A stretch of DNA of 64,000 nt from Apoderus coryli (Eukaryota; Arthropoda; Insecta; Coleoptera; Attelabidae): NCBI GenBank assembly GCA_911728435.2, contig OU452205.1, positions 124,001-188,000 of the forward strand, written 5' to 3'. The position numbers and the translations under genes were made by a program. Each line of letters begins with the position of its first letter. Positions within the stretch are counted from its first letter, which is position 1. The notes under the pieces are model-generated. The model worked only from the letters and a program-made list of their open reading frames with translations. It had not been told where the DNA came from and did no database searches. This document shows positions 1 to 11,100 of the stretch, piece by piece.

Positions 1-1
1 A

Positions 2-148
2 GATCTCAAAGCCAACATCCGGGCCGAAATGGTCAACATACCAGCTGCCATGCTGGAAAGGGTTATGACAAATGCCAGAAATCGGCTTATTCAGTGTATC
101 GACAATGCAGAGCGTCACCTACCTGATATGATTTTTAAAACTGTTTGA
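2..148 (+). mobile_element. C-terminal end of a Tc1/mariner-type transposase (element runs off the left edge)
   Basis: The first 49 codons are open and end in TGA at 146-148. They read like the tail of insect Tc1/mariner-superfamily transposases, with a string resembling 'IPAAMLERVMTNARNRL' followed by 'CI..AERHLPDMIFKT'. This tail follows the DDE domain and has no catalytic residue of its own. The remainder would lie outside the window, so whether the element is intact cannot be judged. An AATAAA-like sequence and AT-rich DNA follow. The family assignment is from memory. Confidence 0.55.
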
Positions 149-1380
149 AGCAAAACTTTACATATGTACCTACATTATTTAAGAAAATAAAAAAACTTCT
201 ACTCCATAAAATGGGTTTTATTGCGTTTTGAAATAATGAAGTTATGTTGCCGCATTCTGTATATACGCGACGAGCTGTGTTTAGAAGTTATTTGTGTGAA
301 TTTGCAAGTAGTGGAATATTCAAAGAATCTTTTAACTGAAATTAAAAGCTACTGCTTCATGATCAATGGGTAAACGTTTACAGAAAAGCGATTTGCATTG
401 TGCAAATAATCTTAATTATAGCCTAAGTACTAAGTATACAAAGAGAAATGTATCGAAGTCACCTTAAATTACTTAACTATTATACGAAAGAAAAACATTA
501 AACAGTATTACTACTTCTATCTTTATATCATCTTAATATTGCCTTTTTTCGAAAATTAGATGATGATGATCGTCTTTCAGAATTTTTAAAACGCAAAGAG
601 TGATTTATTAAACTTTTATCATGGACTTTCAACTTATATAACGCATTCACTCCACTCCTCTATGAACTATTTCTTCAAATGATTAATTTTTGGCAAAGGG
701 AATTATCTTCAAAAAAAGTGTGCCACTTGACTCCCTCGTGTCATTTAAAGTGCTGCAAGGGAGAACGTGTTCCGGAAAAAAAATTCTTTACACAATTTTC
801 GTGATAAAATCAGGTTACTTGATTCATTATTCAGAAATAGCTAATTATAAAGTGTTCCACCAAAGTCATGTTTCGTTAGTTTTTTCATTCACATTAAACA
901 TAATGTTTGTCGGTGCTTTTGCTTAAGCTCTGTAAAAGGGCTTGCTATTTATGTGCTTAAGAGTTAACAGAAAGTCCTGTTTTTCGTAGATCCAGTCTAT
1001 GAAGTAGACTTTCTGCGTCAGTAGGTACGCCACTGAATTAACCAGGTTTATTAAACATGGTGAAAATAATTGAGATATAGAATTGTTTTGTATTTTAAAC
1101 CTCTTTGTTACTTTTTGTTCTCAATTAGGTTAAACTTACATTACCAATACCTAAAGTCCATTGTTTTTGTAATATTTATTAAAAATATTTTATATGTAAA
1201 TACCTATTTCCCATGGTAAATGAGTAAATATAAAAGTACATCAGCAATCGCTATATTATTTAAACACACACCTTGTTGTTATCAACGATGTGAGAATAAA
1301 CAGCTAACTCAGCAGCAGAAACCTATCTAAATATGAATACACAATAGATACTTACGCAGGGTTGTCCCACAGAAAACTAT
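149..1380. other. AT-rich non-coding stretch
   Basis: No convincing gene. A 78-codon open frame at 690-926 has no recognisable family, no coding-like composition and no splice context, so I do not call it. No tandem repeat is obvious. Confidence 0.5.
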
Positions 1381-1384
1381 ATCG

Positions 1385-2590
1385 AATATACATGCAAAAC
1401 AATAATCATTTATTGCCTAACAGGCCTGAGCCCAATTACAAGACAAAAATTACATAGTTTCAATCAATATCAAATAAATCTAAAAAACTACAAAAGTACA
1501 AGAATGCTTAATTATTCATAATACAAAATAACCAGATGAAGGAGTACCGATGGGCCATATAACAACACCACAGGTCTTAACAATAACTATATTAAACATA
1601 AAAACAACCAAGTAGAACCCAAACAACAATATTGATGTTTAATAAAAATTTCCCATGAATCTCCGCAGATCAGTCAGGAATCTGCCAATTTTGCCATCGA
1701 AAAAATCTAGTTCTTTATGTAAATTAAATGTATTCGTCAACTTACAAGCTCTAGTCAATGGCGCACGTCTCTCATAGTTGGTTCGAAGATACGAAACTTC
1801 GAATATATAATTGTTGCGGGCATAGTATTGCGAAATATGAAATTTTATTTGACTCAGGAGCTGGGGACAGTCAATTAGAAAATGTATTAATTTAAAAAGA
1901 AATACCTGATAGGCGCAGATCCTGCACACAGACAGTGGTTGAACGTCATAACCGCGCAACAATAGTGCATTATCGTAGCCCCTTATAGGGTAATGTCCAT
2001 GATCCTTGAAATATACGTACTTAAAAAATTTTCTTTGGACACGTTCGATCCTGTCCTCATGAACCCGGTATATTGGTGACCATATGACAGACGCATATTC
2101 CAATTTGGACCAATTTGTTGGTTATGCACCATCTCTCAACCATTGCTAGGTCAGCCTGCAGTTGCAGACAATCTGCATTACTTTCGATTAACCTGTATAA
2201 TTTAAAATCGTCTGCAAATAGCAGAAACTTACTCGTTATATTCAATCCGATGTCGTTAATGTAAATGGAGAAAATTAAAGGAGGCAGATTGCTACCCTGA
2301 GGCGCCCCACTAGTCGCAGAAAACCCCCTCGACCTGAATCCATTATACTCAACGAATAGTGTGCGGTCAGATAGGTAAGAGTCAACAAATTGTAATTGAT
2401 TTGAATGAAAACCAATATTGCCCATCTTTTGTAATATAGTGGCATGATCCAACCTGTCAAAACCCTTCGAGAAATCAGTATAGATTGTGTCAACTTGTAA
2501 TCCTTTCCCCACCGAGAGTATACGGTTTCGAAGAATTCAGCGAGATTTGTTACAGTTGACCGTTTCTCTAGTAAAAGCATTTTCATTCAT
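1385..2590 (-). mobile_element. 5'-truncated non-LTR retrotransposon (jockey/CR1-like LINE), reverse transcriptase remnant
   Basis: Two overlapping minus-strand frames (2057-2512 and 1639-2103) hold consecutive parts of one LINE ORF2 separated by a frameshift. The first has the reverse-transcriptase blocks 'YTDFSKGFDRLDH', 'SGAPQGSNLPPLIF' and 'LLFADDFKLY' (catalytic F-A-D-D). The second has the thumb/C-terminal block 'MEYASVIWSPIYRVH...RIERVQRKFFKY'. The 3' end lies near 1385-1410, where the minus strand carries AATAAA next to 'GCCTGTTAG'. The same tail closes the plus-strand LINE ending near 26790, and the proteins are alike, so the two copies are one family. No endonuclease domain remains. 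Confidence 0.85.
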
Positions 2591-3060
2591 TTATACAATG
2601 AGGCCTAGTTACATTAATAATTAATTGTGTCGGTGTGGTTATTGAATAGGACTTACTTAAACAAATTTTTAATAAAAACTCAAATCCGCATTACCACGAA
2701 GCCTTAATTATATTGTTATAAACGTTTTTGTCAAATTTGCTTGTAAGACCCGATCTAATTTTATACTCTTTCTTTTCTTGAACCAAAGATTATTAATTTT
2801 TGCTTACGACAACAGGGCGAGTATATAGGTAAGTTTCGAAGCATCTTGTATATTAAAACAGTCGTAGAAAAAGTATAGAGTGAAACTCGCATGAAATTAC
2901 CTCCCTACTCGTATGATATGCAGCACTCGCCTGCGGCTCGCATTTCTTACAAACTATTGATAGGTATTGAGAGTTTTGGTGTAAATTGAAATTGAACTGT
3001 TGTCAGAAATAAATAATTTGTGCTATTGTATTCGCGTTTCGGTATTAATACAATGTGTTC
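2591..3060. other. AT-rich flank
   Basis: No gene recognised. The stretch just before 3060 has an AATAAA box and could be the end of a Copia LTR belonging to the gag fragment downstream, but no LTR boundary or primer-binding site can be defined. Confidence 0.3.
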
Positions 3061-3070
3061 ATAAAAGACA

Positions 3071-3346
3071 ATGCAGAATAACAAAAAGGCGCGATGCAAT
3101 ATTACTCTCTTCAATGGAAGCAATTACTCTATATTGAAATTTCGTATAAAACCCTTCATTGCGGAGGATGGTGCATTGGCAGTGCTTGAAAATCGACCGG
3201 CGGAATTACCAGCAAACTGGCAACAAATGCAACTATTCGCAAAAAGTTGCATTATCGAATATTTAAGCGACGTCATGATAGGCATGATTTCTGAAGAAAA
3301 AACCGCTCTGGATATCATAATGAAGTTGGACACAATCTACGAATGA
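3071..3346 (+). mobile_element. Copia-type retrotransposon gag N-terminal fragment
   Basis: A 91-codon frame starting with ATG reads 'LFNGSNYSILKFRIKPFIAE', which resembles the opening of Copia gag proteins (usually L-x-G-x-N-Y-x-x-W-K-x-R). It continues with a block like 'AKSCIIEYLSDVMIGMI' that matches the usual 'A...I...L.D..L..V' region. The conserved Trp is replaced by Leu and the frame stops about a fifth of the way through a normal gag-pol. No protease, integrase or RT follows, so this is a dead fragment. Confidence 0.6.
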
Positions 3347-4380
3347 AAGAGCTTAGCTTTAAAAATTGTCTATTAACTATTTAAGTCGCCAAAATGCAAT
3401 TTTGTCAAAATTAGCTAACTTTGACCACTCTGTATATAAAGATTTAAAAGAAAAATAATATTAGCATTGTCTTGAAAAGGTTTATAAAGACAATGATATT
3501 AGTAAAGATTTGTGTACATTAATCTTTGATATTAGCACTGTTTTTATAAACAAAGACAATGATATTAGGTACCAATGCAGTAATTTAAATTGAAATATGT
3601 ACGCAACTCATAATACATGCCGTTAAACTAAGCATACCTATGTGTTATACAACACATAATACACCGTGTTGGTTTGGTCATTGTCTTAAAAGTAACACCC
3701 TGTAACCTGTAGGTACGTAAAATATGAGTAGGTAAAAAAACACCTACCTATAATTAATTGTTTTTCCTTTCTATTAGAAAATAATAAAATGAACCTGCGT
3801 CGAATTTAATTTTAATTTCATTGCATTTATAAAAACTACAACTTTATCTAAGTAAGTAAATAGGTTGTAGTAGCTACCTACCTACTTATAATAATTGGTT
3901 AAGTAAATAACTAGCTATGAGAGACAATTGAAACAGGACCACCCTATAAAATTATTTAGAAGAAATGCACATTGGTTTCCTATTTGTTTTTCGTTAAGAT
4001 ATCTTAATATTTTGACGTAAATAAGGAAGTATCTCCTATTCATTTAAAAAATGAAATACCTACACGGTTTTATAAGGAGCATATTTTTATTTTGTCCAAA
4101 GGCGGACACAAAAATTTTCTACTGGATGTAAAATGCTTGTAGATATAGAATTTGACATCGCTTATACAAGAACAGAGCATAACTCTATAATACGAGTTCT
4201 ATTATAATACGCATGCCTTGGATGTAACGAATCTGTTTCATAATTTTTGTGTTTATATCCCTATTATTGTAAATAGTCCTATTGTACTTGTATTCCTACA
4301 TATTAAAATATTATAATACCAAAGATTAATTTTGATAATACCTTTGATATTATGATTATATTATAGATTATTTAAATTTT
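3347..4380. other. AT-rich intergenic DNA upstream of the POGZ-like locus
   Basis: No gene recognised. It contains short redundant motifs, such as 'GACAATGATATTAG' repeated around 3490-3570 and TAGGTACC/ACCTACCTA words, typical of degraded repeats. Confidence 0.4.
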
Positions 4381-4399
4381 GGAATATATCTTGAATTTC

Positions 4400-4690
4400 C
4401 CGCGTTCTAATTGGCGTCATTCCTAGGATACTAGCCAATAGGAAGCATTAGTGCGGTTAGACAAAATGGCGGAAGTGTAATGAAAAAGTAGGGTTGTCTT
4501 GTGGTTTAAGGATAATATATTGTGACGTAGTGCATGTAAGTTATTTAATTTTCCTGTATTTTGTTCATTTGTTTAGTGGGATACTATTTTTATAAATTTT
4601 GTGAATATATATGTATCTTAATGTTGGTCTCAACTAGGAAAATACTGCCCTGTCATGTCAAAAGTTTACGTTTGCCGCCATAGTGGGATT
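4400..4690 (+). promoter_or_regulatory. Probable promoter/5' UTR of the POGZ-like locus
   Basis: A locally GC-richer patch holds an inverted CCAAT box (ATTGG, 4410), a CCAAT box (4435-4439), a YY1/Pho-like 'AAAATGGCGG' (about 4463-4472), a CRE-like TGACGTA (about 4523) and, on the other strand, a second YY1-like 'GCCGCCAT' (4674-4681). A donor-like 'GTAAGT' begins at 4536, so a non-coding first exon may end there. The first coding ATG is at 5198. This is inferred from motif clustering only. Confidence 0.35.
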
Positions 4691-5197
4691 TTGTTACGCT
4701 TTAGCTCTTAGCTCATTTACGTGAATTTTGAATTTGAATACATAGTTCTAAGAATGCGGTTACTTTATACATAATAAACTCTTCTCAATCAATATTATGT
4801 GAAAACCATGTTTATTTGTTGATATTTACAATTATTGTAGTATAGAAGGCGCGAACCGCTCCTGTACTATAAATAGCAAAAGGTTGATTTTGTGTTAATT
4901 TACATTCCTGCCCTGTAAATGTTATTTCTTGACCTCTAAGTACGGTTTATTGTTTTTATCTATTGATTTACCTACCTGTGTTCTCGAAATGTTTATAAAC
5001 AGTTGTTAAGATCCATCACATTTATGTTTAGGTACTTACCTAATAATTAAAATTAAATAACTAACATATCAACATCACAAACTTGTTTAGGTTAGCTTCC
5101 AAGCAGCCATGTTATTTCCTATTGTCGGGCTTAAAAATTTGTTATTTAATGTGTAGTGACTTCTACTGTGATAAAGTGTGATCTATTTTAGTCCACA

Positions 5198-8100
5198 ATG
5201 CCGAAAAAGCAAGAGATTGTGGTAAAACCACGACACCATTCAAGGCGGGCTGCCAGCAAAGAAGCCCTGAAACAGATGCAAATCTTGTTGGATGATGAAG
5301 ATGAAGACTCTGTAGAAATAAGGGACGACGATGTGAGTTATTAGCTTGATATTATTACTGGTAGAGAACGGTATCTTTTGGGGTCATTAATAAAATAACA
5401 CCAGGGTCGGTTCTAATTGGGTTGCACTCGGCAATAATTAATTTTTGTTGTTTTTATTACTAATCCGATAGGATTATTTAGATGATTAAGTTTTTGAACG
5501 AAGGACCCAAATAATGAGCCTTACTTGTTTCATGTAACAACAAACATTTATATAGAAGCAGAAATACACTTTTTTTTACTATAAAGGTGTACGTACCATA
5601 TTACAGAAGCATTTGGCTTAATGCTAGTTAAAATGAGGGCCCGATAAAAGTCTGTAATGTGCGCATATTGTTAAAGCAAACTATTTAATTGCAGAATATT
5701 TCTCTTTGCAATTTGGAGTTCCTTGTTGATGTTTTTCTAATACTAATTTCCAGGTAGTGCCAATTTTGAGTGTTCCACCACCAAAGAAAAAATATAAATT
5801 GACTCACAGAAAATCAGCTGATGGTATGTTAAGATTTATTGTTCTATTTTTGTTTTTCGTAAAAAGTGTATCTACTGTCTCGTTTAGATCGGGAGGTAAT
5901 AGTGTTAAAAAGTATAACACCGTCAATCACAAATCATTATGTCGAAAATAATTTGGATTTGGAATGTTGGGTGGAAGAATTGGAACCATGTCAAAAAGCT
6001 AGAAATACGCAGATTAAAGATGAAGAAAGTGAAATGAATAAAAAACTTGAGGAACTGATTAAAGCTAATAGTGCAGAAGTTATTTATAAAGGTGACTTAA
6101 CTACGGCTGTGGAAGTGTCGGAACATGTTCAGAAGGCGTTAACGAGTAAGTGAAGATATTGTTTTTCTTTTTAAATTTTTCTGCAACTCGTTTTTCTGCA
6201 ATTATTTGTTCCATAATCTGGTAAAACTGTAAAATTTTTAGGTAGATTTTCAATTACTAAAACCTGAATCAGTATAGCTTACATCTTAATTCATACCCAC
6301 CTAGAATGCCATTTTTCGTAGTCAATGAGCTCTGGCATTATTTCGTGTCGGATGGATCTGAAAAATTTGTGGTCTTCCTGCTTTATTCGACTATAAATTT
6401 CGGTAACTTGAACATTGCATTTGTTAAAAAAAAAACATATTCTAGGGGCGCAGTCATTTTAAAAGTTAAAACAAAAAACGCACTCGCGACCACTTTTTTT
6501 TTGGGTTTGTGTATAACTTGTAGAAAGATGTTCGAAATAATAAATGTTTTTATTTTAATAGGTGCCGCCCAGTCCTCAAATATTGTATTAAATAATAGTG
6601 TTGCCAATGCCGGTCAGAGTTTCCAACTTGTTATGGATCCCAGATCTGGTCTCATAGTAGGTGCAATGCCTCAGAGTGGTTCTAAACAAATAGGAAAAGT
6701 ACAGGTAAATAACATGGTTTTACATATTTATTTATTTTATTTGTGCCATAATAGAGAGTAGACAAATCTACGAACCGCCTTTCACAGCTACACAATAATG
6801 TTGTTGTGTAAATACTAAGAAGCCGGGCTTGGTAGCCTGGACGCATTCACACGATGGTGACCGTTGTGTGAACGTATGTGAACTTCACATTGTGAAGCGT
6901 GGTTGTAACATGGATGAATTTGGAACGGTATAACCGGGGTCCCATCAGAGTTGAATGATCAGAGAGTGCATTATGGTTCTGAATGTTACATTTTGTAAAC
7001 AGGCTGAACACTCCATTCGCACACGCCGTAGGCTACTTGTACAGGTGTGTGTAAGTGGAGGCTCAAAAGGATGAAATAATAAAAAAACTTGGTACCAAAA
7101 TTTTGTGGTTGCTGTCTGAGTCAAATATACACATGAATTTGTACTTGTTGGGGCCTAATTTTTTGCCAAAGGAACAACATTTCTCTCTGCCTGACTGCAA
7201 AGTCTGATAGCGAATGTATTTGTGTGCCTTAATCGGCCGTGCATTATCGTGAGGCAAAAGTGTTAAAAGTCCACGATGTTTAGTGCGAATAACAGGCTTC
7301 ACTTTGTGTTCTAGCAGGTCACTGCAATACTGACTCTTTGTTCGTTGCTCTTCCGATTCCAATACTTGCAGACGAACAAGTTCAACAGTCTTGCTGTCTC
7401 GGATAATCGCTTCAATGGAATATGTTGCAACTTGGACCGGTCGTCTTGTTCGCTGGCCGTCCTCGATAATTTCGCGCCCACTTCTAAACTGTTTTACGCA
7501 CTTTGGGCGGTTTAAACAGTTGTTCCCATAAACATCCTTACATGACTCGCTTTCTTTAACACCTTCTGCTACTAAAAATCTTGTTCTTCCATTGTGCAAT
7601 TTTCAATCGGTCTTGACCTCTTCAACTGACTGAATTATAGGTTATGTTTACAAAATCTTATTCTAATCAGATGTCTTATCAATCTTATATTTTATGTGAC
7701 TTGTGACCATCGTTCGGCTTGGTGGTGGTTTTTGAATCTTTAAACATCAAATGGATTTTTCTAAAGCATTTGATCGGGTCGATCACGATTTAATGTTGGC
7801 GATTATGTATTATCTTGGCTTTGGAGAGTCTGCTTGGGCATTGCTTGGTTCCTATCTTCATGATAGATATCAGGCTGTGGTTTTGGATGGCAAGGTCTCG
7901 CAGAGCAGGAGATTAAAGTGTGGTGTGCCTCAGGGTTCGATTCTTGGGCCAATGCTGTTCTCCTTGTATACTTCACAATTTGTAAAGATATTGAGATATT
8001 GCTCAGCTCATTTATATGCTGACGATACTCAAGTATATATGTCCTTTAGGCCGATGTATATTGCTCAAAGTTGTGAGCATGTAAATTACGATTTGCGGAG

Positions 8101-11100
8101 TCTTGTGGAACTATCTAAGAATCACTGCCTTACTATAAATCCAGACAAGACACACCTGTTGCTATTGGGAACGCATCAGGCCAGAATTACTGCTTCCACC
8201 GTGCTGAAACTTAATCTGGATGGTGTTGATTTGAAATGTCAAACTGTTGTTAAAAGCTTGGGAATGTTAATTGACGCTGATTTGCGGTTTAGGGAACATG
8301 TAGGTGCCTGCATCAAAAAAGCGTTTTGCAACCTGAAGATGATATACAGTCAACGACTTTTATTGAACCAGTCCAGCAGGAAAATGCTTTGTGATAGTCT
8401 GGTTCTGTCACACTTTAATTTTGGCGATGTCGTTTATGGGCCCTGTCTACTTGGTGCCGATGAGCATAGGATTCAGCTCATGCAGAATTCTTGTGTGTGT
8501 TTAATAACTGGCATTCGAGGGAGGGATCGTGGAGTGAGTGCTACGATTATTGAACTGAGATAGATGAGAATGGAACAGAGGAGACTTTTACATCTACTTG
8601 TTTTGTACAATAAAATTGTGCATTCGAAGACTCCTCTATGCTTATTCAATAAAATTGAGTATGGAGGTCGTGGTCATTCTATATATACTCGCAATAGTCA
8701 CGTTATTACTCCGCCACTACATAGCACTGCATTATTTGAGAGGTCGTTCAGTTCCAGTATCTCACGATTGTACAACGCATTGCCTGTTGAAGTGGCGTGT
8801 TTGTCTGGTCAACGTTTCAGGGCCTCAGTTCGAGACTTAATTATTAATAATAGTATCACCTTTTAGTGAGTATTTTTGAGTGACTTGGTAAATCAATTTG
8901 ATATCTTCATATTTTGTTTTGTTTTTATTGGGTATATCTTATATTTTAATTTTTATTAAGTCAGAATTGTTTTTTGTTTTCGTTTCTTATAGGGTTTGTT
9001 CAGTTTAGATTAGCTAAAGTTGTGAATAGGTTAAGATCAGAGGCTTAGCCTCAACTTCGCCTTTTGTGTAATTAACTTCACACAATAAAGTCATTATTAT
9101 TATTATTAAATTCTAGGTGGCTTCAAATCTCCAATCACCAGCAAATAGCCCAGCCAATGTTCGAAGGGGTGGAAGAAAACGTGCTGGTGTTCCTGCTGCC
9201 CAACTAGCAACCTCACCAGTTGTTACTCCTACGAGATCTGTTACTAATTCAAAGACAACACCACTTGTAACAACTGGTAAAAGAGTGGCTGGAAATCCTC
9301 AACCTGTACCTGCATCAGCTCCAACATCGAGGACTTCTAGAGTGAGTTCATTGATTTATATTGTTTAAATGCAACATAAAATGTAACCGGAAAAGAGATG
9401 TAATTTCTTACCTTTTTAATATTAATTATTCAGATTCTAGTTTCTCAGAACTAGTAAATTAGAAATATAGAAAAAATGGTGCTTAACGGTGGTCAATTCA
9501 AAGTGAAAAATTTTTACTCCAAAAAGGATGAATACTTATCACTTTCTAAATTTAGTTCTCTTACCATATGTCTTAATACAACCAAAAAAATATCTGGTCT
9601 CTCAAAATCAATAGTTAAATAAGTAGGAAAATCTAAGAAGTTGATTAAACCCTCAGAATCGAAAACCAAAAAGCTTACCGACTTGGTTAGGAACGATTTC
9701 CTTTTTACTGGACACTATCCGATGAAGTACCATTTCAAGAAGATGGGCTTAACTGAGGTCGATAAATGTTGTTTTTGTGAATAACTGGGGATCTCTATAT
9801 TAGGCATTCACTAAAGATCTCTTTAGGTCGGAGTGGAGAGAGGATAAAGGACCTAAACCACTCCGCAATCTATCTAGTTTTTTTTGTTTAGGTAATAGTC
9901 ATTGTTACCAATAAATACCCAATCTAACACTTGTTTTTTGTAAAAGAATGTGTTTGGCGACATCTAGTATTCGTTGGTAGTACACCGAGTGAACAACAGT
10001 TCCTATATCGGCTGCCTGGGAGGTCACTGACCCCATAAAGCAACTACCAACACATAGACGCGCCGATACTCTCTTAAGCGGGACCGCCTATATTTGAAAT
10101 GGGCTTGTTTAACAAAACAAGACTTAAAATCCGAGAGTTTGTCTGTCAACCACTATACTTTCACCAGACGGCCGTTTCGTCGATCCCCGACTCATCAGTG
10201 GTGATCGGTCAGTAGTTGAAAGCCAAACCCTCGTAAAATATGTATTATTTACGAGGGTTTGGCTGTCAACTACTTACCGATCACCACTGATGAGTCGGGG
10301 ATCGACGAAACGGCCGTCTGGTGAAAGTATAGTGGTTGACAGACAAACTCTCGGATTTTAAGTCTTGTTTGTTAAACAAGCCCATTTCAAAATTGTTTTT
10401 TGTTTCACGACAAGAGGAGGAAACTACCCATTAAGCACAGAAAACCATTTGAAGTAGTTATGTTCGTGGGAGTTATTCTCAGCAGCTAGTTGGCGGCGTG
10501 TTAGAATCTAATACAGTTTTGTGCTGATAGCTTTTGTTGACAAGTAGACACAACGCGACGCTCTATTTTTCTCAACATTGCTTCGGCAGTTCTCCTCGTC
10601 TTTTTCTATAGATATCTGCTATAATAATGATGATATTTATATAAAATGTTGTATCGTAAACCATTGTTTATAGGGGGTCCAAAGGGTTTAAGTGCAAAAA
10701 AAATAAAAACGCAAGCTATTTGCTATACTATGTAACACTATGAGAATATATCGATACCAGCTGTCAAAGATCCAACTAAGTTCGACTGAATGGTAGACGG
10801 TAATTGTAAACCAAATATTTACAGAAGTTTGGATTCTCCACTATATTTTTCTATGCAAATAGAAAATTGAATCCTGAATATTGTCAATATTACTCGTGCT
10901 AGTCAGACTTTGGATATGCTTATATACGCATATTAACCCATTTTTTTTTTCTATTTAGTTTGTTTCTTCTCTAGGGTAATGCCAGTTATGCAAATCTTCG
11001 ACCAACTGAAACTAATGTGGAGGGCGGCTTAGCTACTGGTGGGGCTTCAAGTAAAACAAAAGCAATTGTTGATCTTACAATAGATGACAAAGGCAAGCCT

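Larger units (their letters stand above)
10096..10388. repeat. ~293-bp near-perfect palindrome: two head-to-head copies of a hammerhead-carrying repeat
   Basis: Arms of about 145 bp run from 'GAAATGGGCTTG' (10096) inward and mirror 'CAAGCCCATTTC' ending at 10388. They meet at an AT-rich centre around 10235-10247. Each arm carries one type I hammerhead ribozyme, minus strand in the left arm and plus strand in the right. Similar hammerheads are known in the pseudo-LTRs of Penelope-like retroelements and in retrozymes, so each arm could be such a terminal unit. No Penelope reverse transcriptase was seen in the window. It lies in intron 5 of the POGZ-like locus. Confidence 0.9.

Noticed and set aside
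690..926. 78-codon open frame
   Set aside because: No recognisable family, no splice context, AT-rich composition; consistent with chance.
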